Positions 1 through 7,481 of a stretch of 43,781 nucleotides of DNA are shown here, in pieces. A model generated the notes under the pieces. The model worked only from the letters and a program-made list of their open reading frames with translations. It made no database searches and was not told the origin of the DNA. Source of the DNA: an uncultured Flavobacteriales bacterium (lineage in GTDB: Bacteria > Bacteroidota > Bacteroidia > CAIKAF01); contig CAILUT010000005.1 in the NCBI GenBank assembly GCA_903837495.1, positions 1 through 43,781 of the forward strand, given 5' to 3'. The number at the start of each line of letters is the position of its first letter. Position 1 is the first letter of the stretch. The position numbers and the translations under genes are program-made.

Positions 1-72
1 CACTTGTTGATATGCAATAAAGCAAAGTGCAAATAAGGCAAACCAATAATATAAACTCTTTGATGTCTTCAT
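1..72 (-). CDS. partial ORF, N-terminus of a membrane or secreted protein
   Basis: An ATG at 72-70 opens a frame that runs off the left edge of the window with no stop (24 codons). The visible residues begin MKTSKSLYYW and continue as a hydrophobic stretch (FALFALCFIAY), so this looks like a signal peptide or first membrane segment. It starts 17 nt after the stop of the upstream gene on the same strand and would be the third gene of the second cassette-like unit. The function cannot be judged from so little sequence. Confidence 0.5.
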   Translation of the reverse strand, partial: MKTSKSLYYWFALFALCFIAYQQV

Positions 73-89
73 TTTTTGAAAGTATCTCG

Positions 90-758
90 CTATAATGTTG
101 TCGTTCTATTTTTCATTTTGTCATAAAGGTCTTCAATAACCTTTTTGCCTTCAATTAATTCATCTCCTGATATACTCGCTTTTTTTGCCTTCCATAAATT
201 GGGAATTGACAACTTTCCTTGAGAAAGAGAATACATCCAAATTAAGTCTATAAAGTTTATAAATAGATTTAGCCTATAAAATAATGATGGATTTTTAATG
301 TCAAACCCCATTTTACCTAATGTCCTATCATTGAAGAAGTATGATGTCCCAACTATATTTACCGTTTCTGGTATGCTTTTATTCTCAATTAGCTCAATTT
401 TTTTTATTAATCCTTCAATGTGGTACAACAATAGCTTAGTTCTTATTTCAATTCCTGCTCTATATTTTCTCATTACAAATAAGTAGTCAAAACTACCGCC
501 ACTGTGTAAGTCTATTTGACGGTCGTTTGCCATATAGCCAAGTAACATTGGTGAATAATACTTGTATACACCGATAAGTCTAAAAAGTGGTGTAACGGCA
601 AATTGTCCAATAGGTATATAAATTATGAATAGTAAATAAAATATTGGTTGAGAATATCCTTTCTCAATAATTGAAAGTGCTGGCAAAAAACCAAATAGCA
701 GCAATAAAAGGGCTTCAATCCATTGTAATATCTTTGGTTGTTTATAGAAGTCATTCAT
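90..758 (-). CDS. hypothetical membrane protein of the second cassette
   Basis: This is a 222-aa protein that I do not recognise. The N-terminal part holds two hydrophobic segments (about residues 14-32 and 38-60). The rest is mixed and partly charged, ending in a Lys-rich tail, so the likely form is a membrane anchor with a cytoplasmic domain. Its ATG overlaps the stop of the upstream zincin-like gene as ATGA (758-755), which implies translational coupling and a joint function. The DNA is clearly more AT-rich than the chromosomal genes further right, as in the rest of the 1-4.4 kb block, so horizontal acquisition is likely. No conserved catalytic motif is visible. Confidence 0.75.
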   Translation of the reverse strand: MNDFYKQPKILQWIEALLLLLFGFLPALSIIEKGYSQPIFYLLFIIYIPIGQFAVTPLFRLIGVYKYYSPMLLGYMANDRQIDLHSGGSFDYLFVMRKYRAGIEIRTKLLLYHIEGLIKKIELIENKSIPETVNIVGTSYFFNDRTLGKMGFDIKNPSLFYRLNLFINFIDLIWMYSLSQGKLSIPNLWKAKKASISGDELIEGKKVIEDLYDKMKNRTTTL

Positions 759-1402
759 ATTCGTGCTGTCGTTTTTCGTTCAATATTGCGACCATAAAAG
801 TATGAGGCTTTTTCTTCAACATTATCGTATGTTACTACTTCTTTATCCCTATGAAATTCAAAATAACAGAGCAGTGCAAAGTCACCTGAAGACATTGCGG
901 TATGGCAGAGTAAAATACCTAAAATTGTCAATGACCAATTATAAGAAGAAATTGTAAGTAATAATAGCAATATCATTGAAATTGAAATAAAAGGGGCGAG
1001 TACAACTATTCTGAATTCATTCTTATTAGCAACAAATTTGTCAGCAAGTGCCAAAAAGTAAAACTTCTTTATGTTTGAGTCATAAGATGTATTTTTTGCT
1101 CCCTGCGATTTATAAGCTAAAACGTGAATGTATTCGTGCAAAGGAACTAATAAAAAGGCGATTGAAAAACCAATAAAATAGTGGTATGCCCAATCTAAGT
1201 TTGTTAACATTTCCTGCTGAAAATTAACAACAAACAAAAAGATTGCTATCAAAAGAAAAAAAATATTTAGTCCATAAAATACAATTGAAATTGTCGTCCT
1301 TTTATTAAGATATTTTCTTAGAAATACTGGCAGTTCCTTGTGTTCTAACTTGTCAAGCAGAAAATATCCTTTTTCTGGCAGTTGGTCTGGTCTAATTTTC
1401 AT
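755..1402 (-). CDS. putative zincin membrane protease, DUF3267-like
   Basis: The product is an integral membrane protein with an HEXXH-type zinc motif (HEYIH) at the end of a hydrophobic segment (IGFSIAFLLVPLHEYIHVLAYK). This matches the architecture of DUF3267 putative zincin peptidases. At least four hydrophobic segments are visible. I chose ATG 1402-1400 (MKIRPDQLPEKG) rather than the upstream TTG at 1432, because the TTG lies inside the attC core site and has no usable leader. It is the first gene of the second cassette-like unit and is coupled by ATGA to the next gene. Family assignment is from memory of the motif pattern. The substrate is unknown. Confidence 0.75.
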   Translation of the reverse strand: MKIRPDQLPEKGYFLLDKLEHKELPVFLRKYLNKRTTISIVFYGLNIFFLLIAIFLFVVNFQQEMLTNLDWAYHYFIGFSIAFLLVPLHEYIHVLAYKSQGAKNTSYDSNIKKFYFLALADKFVANKNEFRIVVLAPFISISMILLLLLTISSYNWSLTILGILLCHTAMSSGDFALLCYFEFHRDKEVVTYDNVEEKASYFYGRNIERKTTARI

Positions 1403-1426
1403 TTCTAAGTGTCGTTTTAAAATGCC

Positions 1427-1558
1427 GCACAACGTTTTCGGGCTTGGCGAAGGTGGCGATTTTCACCACAAATATTCATACGAAGCACACACTTCAAATT
1501 TACGAAAAACTGTCATACGAAGCACTAAACCGCCACTTTTGCCAAACCGCTGTTAGGC
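1427..1558 (-). other. attC-like recombination site (132 bp)
   Basis: Read on the minus strand, the element begins with R'' box GCCTAAC (1558-1552) and ends with R' box GTTGTGC (1433-1427). Between them is an imperfect inverted repeat: 1444-1458 against 1531-1545 pairs at 13 of 15 positions, and both mismatches can form G-T wobbles. This gives the long imperfect hairpin typical of integron attC sites, and the length fits the known range. A 13-bp direct repeat (TCATACGAAGCAC at 1476-1488 and 1513-1525) lies in the loop region. The R'' box and flank (GTTAGGCACAGTTGT read on plus) match the other end of the cassette in inverted orientation at 14 of 15 positions. Confidence 0.75.
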
Positions 1559-2928
1559 ACAGTTGTCCTTCTTTCTATGTAGTTAAGTTCGTTTGTCAGC
1601 ATTCGTTTTGCTTCGTTAATGCTGTCTTTTTTTAATGGTATTCCTAAAATTAAAACAGTATTTGTTACTTCATTTATTCCATTTCTGTAAATTATTTTTT
1701 TGGGAGGTTCAAGTTTGTCTGAGGGGTAACAAAGAAAACCGTATTTAAGATCCGTTTTACTAAACGAGGAATAGGCCATTATTTGATGTAAATCATGTCT
1801 GTGGTCTTCTTTTAGTTTTTCACTTTTGCTGTCTTTATTATATAGATTCGATTTATATTTAGCATCGATAAATACTAAAAAATCATTTTTTTGATAAATA
1901 GCATCCGGTTCAATGTGTTTTAATTCCCAAGGATAGTGATATGAAGTTTTTGAATGAAACTTGAAGTTTGAAAACAATTTGCCACCCATTTCCTTTGCTA
2001 CTTCTTTAAAAATGTATTGAACAAATTTTTCAAACACATCTGAAAAGTCAACACGCCAAGCAGTGCTGTCAACCAATTTATATTTCAATATTTTGTTAGC
2101 TTGTTCTTTGCAAATTTTTATTGAAGGATTATCAGATGATTTAATTAAAATAGAATTACATGATTTAGGCTTGTGCAAATAAAGCTTCTCTTCAATAAAA
2201 GACAACCTAGATCTTAATGCATTCTTTATTCTTTGTGGGGTATTTGAAGAAAGTAATTCGATTTTGCAAATATCAAATACATATCGGATCTCCGAGTATT
2301 CATGATGAAATTCGCTTAATATGTTTTTTCTTATTGGAAATTTTAAACGGTGCTCTACTTTATATTCGTAATTGATATATTTATTCCAATTTACTTGCCC
2401 TAATGGTTGACTTGATAATAATTCAACATTATCAAATTTCCTCCATGGTTTCATTAACAAAATTTCTAAAGATGTAATAAACTTAACTGCTTCTAGATAT
2501 AGTGGTGGTCTAAAGTTTTTTCCAGAGGCCAATGAAAGGCTATCAATTACTTCAGGGCTTATCGCTGTTCCAAGAAGATTAAGGATTTCAATATAATCTT
2601 GAAAACGATCGCTGCCAGTGAATCTTGGCATGACAACAAAGTCGCCTATCTGCTTTCCTGTATCTGGACTTCGTAATGGAATACTACCAATGAAACTTGA
2701 TGAACGAAAAGACAAAGAAGTATTTTGGTCTGTACCCTCAATTGAAGGCTGAACTCCAATAAATTTAAAGAGATCATTATTATAACTTATAAATTTTTGA
2801 AGGTATTGACCTATTACCCTAAGGTCAGCAGATTTAAACCATTTTTTTTTCAAATCAATCCCGTTTAACAGCTTTGATTTTTCTGTTAAGCAAAATATTT
2901 CATCAAATACTTCTAGTGATTTACTCAT
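1525..2928 (-). CDS. mcrC: McrC-like nuclease subunit of a McrBC-type restriction system
   Basis: This 467-aa protein is the likely DNA-cleaving partner of the adjacent McrB-like motor. The C-terminal half carries a PD-(D/E)xK nuclease signature: an acidic residue in VFEKFV (about E300), PD at 341-342 and FIDAKYK with D355 and K357. The N-terminal 280 residues are an uncharacterised McrC-type recognition or coupling region. Its ATG overlaps the mcrB stop as ATGA (2928-2925), so the two are one operon. The last dozen residues (TVPNSGLAKVAV) and the stop are encoded by the attC-like element, so the natural C-terminus is set by the recombination site. The known family role is GTP-dependent cleavage of modified DNA; the modification recognised here is unknown. 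Confidence 0.88.
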   Translation of the reverse strand: MSKSLEVFDEIFCLTEKSKLLNGIDLKKKWFKSADLRVIGQYLQKFISYNNDLFKFIGVQPSIEGTDQNTSLSFRSSSFIGSIPLRSPDTGKQIGDFVVMPRFTGSDRFQDYIEILNLLGTAISPEVIDSLSLASGKNFRPPLYLEAVKFITSLEILLMKPWRKFDNVELLSSQPLGQVNWNKYINYEYKVEHRLKFPIRKNILSEFHHEYSEIRYVFDICKIELLSSNTPQRIKNALRSRLSFIEEKLYLHKPKSCNSILIKSSDNPSIKICKEQANKILKYKLVDSTAWRVDFSDVFEKFVQYIFKEVAKEMGGKLFSNFKFHSKTSYHYPWELKHIEPDAIYQKNDFLVFIDAKYKSNLYNKDSKSEKLKEDHRHDLHQIMAYSSFSKTDLKYGFLCYPSDKLEPPKKIIYRNGINEVTNTVLILGIPLKKDSINEAKRMLTNELNYIERRTTVPNSGLAKVAV

Positions 2929-3926
2929 TCAAATAACGATTGATTAATTCTTGACATGAAATAATTATTGAATTCCTCCTTAGCACTACTTAAAAGCCCT
3001 TCTTGAATATATTCTTTAATTAGCGGAAAAATTTCATATTTAATTCTATTCGTCATTTCTTTAAAATTTAGTGCTATGAAATATCCCTGACCAGGTTGAA
3101 GCGAAAGTTCAGGGCTTGAAGCATGCCAATAAAAAATTTCGCTAACTTTTGTATAATCCTCTACAAAAAAGAAATTATCTGAGTTTTCAATTTCTAAAAC
3201 ATTGATATCAGTTAATTTTTTCTTTTTTCCAGAAATTGATTTTGGTTTTAAGTCATACCAGGCGAATCGCCTTCTTAATGCAAAATCAACAACAGCCAAG
3301 CTTCTATCAGCTGTGTTCATGGTTGCAATCACATATAAATTATCTGGTAATTTATCTATTTTTAAGTCGGAAGTTATTTCAATTTTGACCGAAGAAGCTT
3401 CCATTTTATGTTCAAATAAGTAGAATATTGGTCCTAATACATTGGCTAAATTCGCTCTATTAATTTCATCAATAATTAATACAACATTACCACTATTGGG
3501 TTTCTGCGCTTCCAATAAGGCCTCGGTAAATTTGCCAATAACTGGAATGTAGCTTATTGAATCTTTTTTAATATCAGGCCTGATACCATAAATAAAATCT
3601 GAATATGAGGTTTCAGCATGGAATTGAGTGAAAATAGAGACTGCATTTAATTTGTCTACTACTGCCTTTGCAGTTCTTGTTTTTCCAGTTCCTGGAGGGC
3701 CTTGAAGAACAACAAATCGTCTTTCTATCAAAAGCTTACTTACTTCATCTTCATCTATAGTATGGTCTTGCTTTAAAAATGGTTCAAGCGCTTCAGAAAT
3801 AGCTTTACGTTGTGGATCATTTGTTGCCCATTCTCTTAATTTTGCATATCCTGCAACAAACGCTGAGATAACTTTTTTACCAGTATCGGATTCTGGATCA
3901 TCTACAATTTGACATGCAGGAAGCAC
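2925..3926 (-). CDS. mcrB: McrB-like AAA+ GTPase, C-terminal part of a frameshifted gene
   Basis: This frame holds the motor domain: Walker A GPPGTGKT (residues 76-83 from the GTG at 3926), Walker B VLIIDE followed by INR, and the McrB signature MNTADRS with ALRRRF behind it. In the family this motor uses GTP and drives McrC. The frame is open back to 4028, and the residues encoded there (KTDFLDIETSLPRSF and onward) continue the sequence of the ORF ending at 4016. Adding one base in the short T run at 4028-4030 would join the two into one gene of roughly 490 codons. The GTG start at 3926 is therefore formal only. If the frameshift is real, the system is likely inactive. Confidence 0.85.
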   Translation of the reverse strand: MLPACQIVDDPESDTGKKVISAFVAGYAKLREWATNDPQRKAISEALEPFLKQDHTIDEDEVSKLLIERRFVVLQGPPGTGKTRTAKAVVDKLNAVSIFTQFHAETSYSDFIYGIRPDIKKDSISYIPVIGKFTEALLEAQKPNSGNVVLIIDEINRANLANVLGPIFYLFEHKMEASSVKIEITSDLKIDKLPDNLYVIATMNTADRSLAVVDFALRRRFAWYDLKPKSISGKKKKLTDINVLEIENSDNFFFVEDYTKVSEIFYWHASSPELSLQPGQGYFIALNFKEMTNRIKYEIFPLIKEYIQEGLLSSAKEEFNNYFMSRINQSLFE

Positions 3927-4015
3927 TTTGTCATAATTGTTTTTCTTTAATGTTTTTTTGAAATGGATAAGCTTTGGATTTTCTCTAAAACTTCTTGGAA
4001 GTGAAGTTTCAATGT

Positions 4016-4393
4016 CTAAAAAATCAGTTTACAAAAACCTTTTTCGTCTACTAGTTTTGAAAAAATTCTCCTTAAGCCCGGAAATGAAGCTGCCTCATAG
4101 TCATTTTTAAACCCGCTTGAGCCAATACCAAGACAAACAAGCCAAGGTTTAGTATTACCATTTGCGTCAACGTCTTGTGGATTACTTGGAAAAATTGTCA
4201 AAGAAAAATCATGAAAAACTCCACTTGGATCTTCTTCTGGATTTATGAAGCCAAAATAACCGCCATCGTCATTGAGTGCTTCAGCACTGGTATTATTTCT
4301 TTCGAATTCCTGACGATCTTTTGTCCAGTCAATTTTAGCACCAAATTCTTCGGCTTTTTTTTTAATAAACTTTCTGGTATTTTCTATGCTCAT
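4016..4393 (-). CDS. N-terminal part of the McrB-like protein (frameshifted)
   Basis: These 125 codons encode the modified-DNA-sensing or MrcB-like N-terminal region of the McrB homologue (from SIENTRKFIKKKAEEFG to LVDEKGFC). The frame then breaks and ends after three unrelated residues. The next frame resumes at 4028 with a sequence that reads naturally as its continuation, so this is not an independent gene. The ATG at 4393 has an AT-rich leader and lies 38 nt inside the cassette boundary at 4430/4431, the usual position for a cassette's first gene. Assignment to a MrcB-type N-terminal domain is an inference from position and general resemblance. Confidence 0.7.
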   Translation of the reverse strand: MSIENTRKFIKKKAEEFGAKIDWTKDRQEFERNNTSAEALNDDGGYFGFINPEEDPSGVFHDFSLTIFPSNPQDVDANGNTKPWLVCLGIGSSGFKNDYEAASFPGLRRIFSKLVDEKGFCKLIF

Positions 4394-4424
4394 ATTTTTA
4401 TGTTGTATGTTGTTTTACAATTGT

Positions 4425-4510
4425 GCCTAACTCATTTATACCCGCTATAAAACTTCCCCAATTCGCCGATTTGGATGTATAGGCGAAGTTTTATTTCCCG
4501 CTATACAAAG
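4425..4510 (-). other. candidate attI / cassette junction with hairpin
   Basis: On the minus strand the core GTTAGGC (4431-4425), continuing as GTTAGGCACAATTGT, marks the start of the first cassette. On its integrase-proximal side lies an 80-bp segment with an inverted repeat (ATAAAACTTC at 4447-4456 against GAAGTTTTAT further right, plus TTCGCC against GGCGAA) and a short repeat (CCCGCTATA) near both ends. There is no R''-like box on the integrase side, so attI fits better than attC. The hairpin could also simply be the transcription end of the integrase remnant. The junction is well supported; the attI role is an inference. Confidence 0.5.
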
Positions 4511-4521
4511 TATGGAATTTT

Positions 4522-4835
4522 TCACAAATCGTCAAAGGGCGAACGGATTTGTTGCAGGTTTTTGTTGCTTACACAGGTGTACATCTCGGTGGTTTTGCTG
4601 CTGCTATGCCCCAACAATTCCTGAATGTATCTTTGGTCTGTTCCCGATTCCAATAGGCGGGTGGAATAGCTGTGCCCCAACCAATGCAGACTGGCCGGTT
4701 TTGGGTTGCCAACCTTTTGCAGCGTTTGCTTTAACACCCGTTGCAAACTGCGTTCGCTGTATTTTTCGACCCCTTGCCGCCATACCCATAGAATTGAAAT
4801 TTCTGCTCCAGCAACAAGGCCGTTCTTGTCTGAAT
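4522..4835 (-). pseudogene. decayed tyrosine recombinase (integron-type integrase) C-terminal remnant
   Basis: The open part (from about 4773 to 4522) reads VEKYSERSLQRVLKQTL and continues to a clear tyrosine-recombinase C-terminus: LHWLGHSYSTRLLESGTD, RYIQELLGHSSSKTTEMY, and the family-typical tail IRSPFDDL. The catalytic Tyr and the second His box (LLGHSS) are present. The usual HxLRH arginine is replaced by Gly (HWLGH), and the HVS after the Tyr is CVS. Upstream of about 4773 the homology (RTALLLEQKF) continues in another frame, with a stretch apparently missing; the N-terminal three quarters of the gene are absent. It is therefore non-functional. It lies 3' end first towards the cassettes and is co-directional with them, as described for reversed integrons such as that of Treponema denticola. 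Confidence 0.75.
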
Positions 4836-4930
4836 TTTATTAAACCCAATTTATACCCAAATCCAAACTGTGATTCTATGGTATTGAAATCCAAACCATT
4901 AAAACAAATGATATGAGTTGCATTTAATAC

Positions 4931-5159
4931 ACGTTTAAAAACGGATAATTCCTGGAATCGTTGAAAACAAAGGGCGGAAAGCGGACAAAAAATCAACCGT
5001 TTCTTGGAACGAAAAATGGGAATGAGGTATTCAGCCCAAAAACCGCGCTACCGATTCGGGCCCCCTGGGGGGAAACGGCCCCCCACTACAAAGGTACGAC
5101 CGCGCGCCGCGATTATCCGTTCGGTAAACGTTTAACAAACGTTTAAAAACGGATAATTT
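4931..5159. repeat. 20-bp direct repeat pair and palindrome beside the integrase relic
   Basis: ACGTTTAAAAACGGATAATT occurs at 4931-4950 and again at 5139-5158. The second copy is the right arm of a larger palindrome: ATTATCCGTT near 5112-5121 pairs with AACGGATAAT at 5148-5157, and AAACGTTT elements lie in between. No gene is visible across 4836-5320, and other open frames there lack any recognisable protein. The repeats may mark an old insertion or deletion junction, or be part of a regulatory or recombination site. Confidence 0.55.
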
Positions 5160-5320
5160 CTGCAGGCCTTTGCAGAAAAGAAATTGCGGAGGGTTAAAAA
5201 CAAGATGGAAAATCGATTTTGGAATTTTTGCTGCGGATTGGTGGATTTTGCACCCTGGCTGTGGAGCTGGGGGCTAAATGGCTAAACCGATTTTGCAAAG
5301 CAATGCGGCATTGGGAACGA

Positions 5321-5463
5321 GGGGCGGCAGGGATTGAAGCGGGTAGAACGCAAGGGTGGCGGGGCCTGGCCCGCGTGGCGCGGAGGCGACCTTGGGAGCC
5401 CCTGCAAGCCCGCTGGGGCAGCCCCCGGCAACCGCGGACTACCGCTGAAAGCCCGGCTGCCGC
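5321..5463 (+). repeat. structured intergenic repeat, copy A
   Basis: This element of about 140 bp is bounded by inverted ends GCGGCAG (5324-5330) and CTGCCGC (5457-5463). It opens with GGGATTGAAGC, contains the conserved core GCGGAGGCGAC (5380-5390), and closes with GAAAGCCCGG. The inside is very GC-rich with nested hairpins. Three further good copies and one divergent copy occur in this window. It sits 3' of the TPR gene and encodes no protein. Confidence 0.8.
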
Positions 5464-5487
5464 ACAAAAAAAAACTATTGAAAGCGT

Positions 5488-7044
5488 TTACAGCTCCACC
5501 TCAATCCAATCCTGCTGAGGCAGTGCGCAGAGCAAAGACGCATCCAATGGAATGCCCGCATGGCTGCTTAACCAGTTTTCAAACGGAACCACTTCGTGGC
5601 CAAAAGGATCCCAGCGGTATCCAAGCCGCGAATCTTGAAGCATTTCAAGGGCATCTGGATTTTTCGCCCAGAAAGTTTTAAACTGAAACGATTCCATGCT
5701 CAGCGCGTGCAAGAGCCGAACCAAGGTAAACAACCGCTGACTCGGCTTTTCTTTTTCGCCCTGCCGCTGAATGCGGCGCTGTAAATTTGAAATCAAGCCT
5801 TCGGCCACATCAAATTGGCCCATATCGATGCGCAGCTGCAACTCAAAAACCTCTATGCCTAAAGACCAATCTTGCAGTTTTTGGCGGCGCAGCAGAGAAA
5901 GGGATTTCAATCCGGACTTTGCTTTGTGGGCATGGCCCATCATGAAATCCAAATACGCCAACAGGTATTGAACATGCTCCCGTTCGCTGTTTTGAAGCTG
6001 AGCTTGGTTCAACAGTTCCTGAAGAAAATGGGTTGCCTCAGCGTAATGTCCAATTTGAATGTAGGCAATGGCCTGGGCTGTAGCCACTTTTCGTCCGCTG
6101 TAGGAAGTCAAGGACGACAAAGACCGGGCCTCGTCTATGTGCTGTTTGGCTTGCTGAAATTGACGCAAGTGCATGGCGGCGGTCGTGGACTGCAAAGCGG
6201 CATTCACTCGGCGTATAGGACTACTAATGCCGGGGGTGGCCGACAGGAGGGTGCGCAGGGCTTGGGCTTCGGCAGCCTGATTCTCAAACGAACCTACCCC
6301 TTCCCAATACAGAATTTTCAACTGCGAAATCAGGTATTCAATGCCCCTTGCCGAGCGGCCCTGCAATTCAGAGCTCAAGCGTTTAATTTCGGCCGCCAAT
6401 TGCCGGTACGGCTGCTCTCCGCGGTATGGATTTTCTTTTTGAAACCCATATTTATAAAAAAGCAGTTCAGCCTGCCGCTCCAAACATGCCAGCCGACTGT
6501 AGTTTTCGGCTTGTTGCAGCATGGCCTCGCCTTTCTCCGAACTCAGCTGAGTGCATAGATGAATGTACAAAATGCGGCAGGCCGAACCCGCCAAATCATA
6601 CAGCTCATATTTCTGGCTGTCGCGCAAAACCCGCTGAAGCAATTCGTCGGATTCGGTCCTTAGGCCTTTGATTGAAAGGATCTCGGCAGAAATCAATGTC
6701 TTTTTAGCCCGCTGCCGGCTTAACCAAGTCGGGGCGTATGCCGTTCCTCTGCTTAAATTCACCTCCAACTGAAGCGATTCGAACACCTTTTCCTTAAGCC
6801 TTGCAACCAATTTCGAGAAGGTGCCTTCGTCCATATCTGGAAAAAGGTGGTTTTTCACCCCCTCATCGGAAAGATTTTTCAGCTTCGTATTGTCCGAAAT
6901 ATAGGAAAACAGTTTTAAGGTTTTAGGCTCGTATTCCCCGTATTTTCGGTTGAATCCGGCTATAAAAGCCGAAGTTGCCTCGATTTCGGCTGGGCCCATT
7001 GCCGCGGCGATTTGCCTGAGGCTTTCGGTGGTGTTTTTTCTCAT
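5488..7044 (-). CDS. alpha-helical TPR-like protein, function unknown
   Basis: The 519-aa product from ATG 7044 (MRKNTTESLRQIAAAMG) is almost entirely amphipathic helices, with TPR-like pairs in the C-terminal 300 residues (for example QAIAYIQIGHYAEATHFLQELL). The first hundred residues, including HLFPDMDEGTFSKLVARLKEKV, may form a separate winged-helix-like or helical domain. They resemble a widespread Bacteroidota family I know only as uncharacterised. A longer frame to 7239 is open, but its extra residues are low-complexity and translate what looks like leader DNA, so I prefer 7044. There is no signal peptide, so it is cytoplasmic. It is divergent from the tandem 53-aa peptide genes and could sense or regulate them; this is inference only. 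Confidence 0.85.
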   Translation of the reverse strand: MRKNTTESLRQIAAAMGPAEIEATSAFIAGFNRKYGEYEPKTLKLFSYISDNTKLKNLSDEGVKNHLFPDMDEGTFSKLVARLKEKVFESLQLEVNLSRGTAYAPTWLSRQRAKKTLISAEILSIKGLRTESDELLQRVLRDSQKYELYDLAGSACRILYIHLCTQLSSEKGEAMLQQAENYSRLACLERQAELLFYKYGFQKENPYRGEQPYRQLAAEIKRLSSELQGRSARGIEYLISQLKILYWEGVGSFENQAAEAQALRTLLSATPGISSPIRRVNAALQSTTAAMHLRQFQQAKQHIDEARSLSSLTSYSGRKVATAQAIAYIQIGHYAEATHFLQELLNQAQLQNSEREHVQYLLAYLDFMMGHAHKAKSGLKSLSLLRRQKLQDWSLGIEVFELQLRIDMGQFDVAEGLISNLQRRIQRQGEKEKPSQRLFTLVRLLHALSMESFQFKTFWAKNPDALEMLQDSRLGYRWDPFGHEVVPFENWLSSHAGIPLDASLLCALPQQDWIEVEL

Positions 7045-7319
7045 TTTACAACGTTTCTGGAACAAACCTACTTCAAATATCCGTAATGTCCAAATTTTTA
7101 ACTTTTGGTGTTTTTTTAAGACACGAAAGACCTCAAATTTGTTCCAGAAATAGTTCAAAACTATTTCGCCGCGTTCTTTCAAAACCTTGTTTACAATGGG
7201 GAATATACGAACTAAATCCGACATACCGCCGGCATACACGTTCTAAACATCCTTTAATTTAGACAACACAGGCTTCAACTTAAAATGTTTTTTACACACG
7301 CTTTCTAATTCCTTTCATT

Positions 7320-7481
7320 ATGAGTCCGCTAATCCTCCTTGTATCTATGCTGTTTAATTCTGGCACCTCGTTCGACATCATCGTTGATGAGATCGCCCAC
7401 CGCAGCGGAAAAGACATCATTGTCGATGAAATCGCACACTACGCCGGTTCCGACATCATTGTGGACGAAATCGCTCATTAA
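7320..7481 (+). CDS. 53-aa peptide with three DIIVDEIAH repeats, copy 1
   Basis: ATG 7320 to TAA 7481 encodes a short protein with a hydrophobic start (PLILLVSMLF) followed by three exact copies of the nonapeptide DIIVDEIAH, separated by RSGK and YAGS. The three repeats differ at several third codon positions but not in amino acids. The neighbouring copy differs from codon 5 on only by three synonymous changes, a pattern that argues strongly for translation and selection on the peptide. No known family comes to mind. It could be a multi-copy signal or bioactive peptide precursor, a RiPP-like precursor, or a self-assembling peptide. The hydrophobic start lacks the basic residues of a normal signal peptide. 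Confidence 0.75.
   Translation: MSPLILLVSMLFNSGTSFDIIVDEIAHRSGKDIIVDEIAHYAGSDIIVDEIAH

Noticed and set aside
4604-4996. 130-aa minus-strand frame over the integrase region
   Set aside because: It is a shadow frame. The integrase homology is in the other minus-strand frames.
5219-5681. Plus-strand frames of 99 and 115 aa over repeat A and the TPR gene end
   Set aside because: They are created by the GC-rich repeat and antisense to the TPR gene, with no protein-like features.
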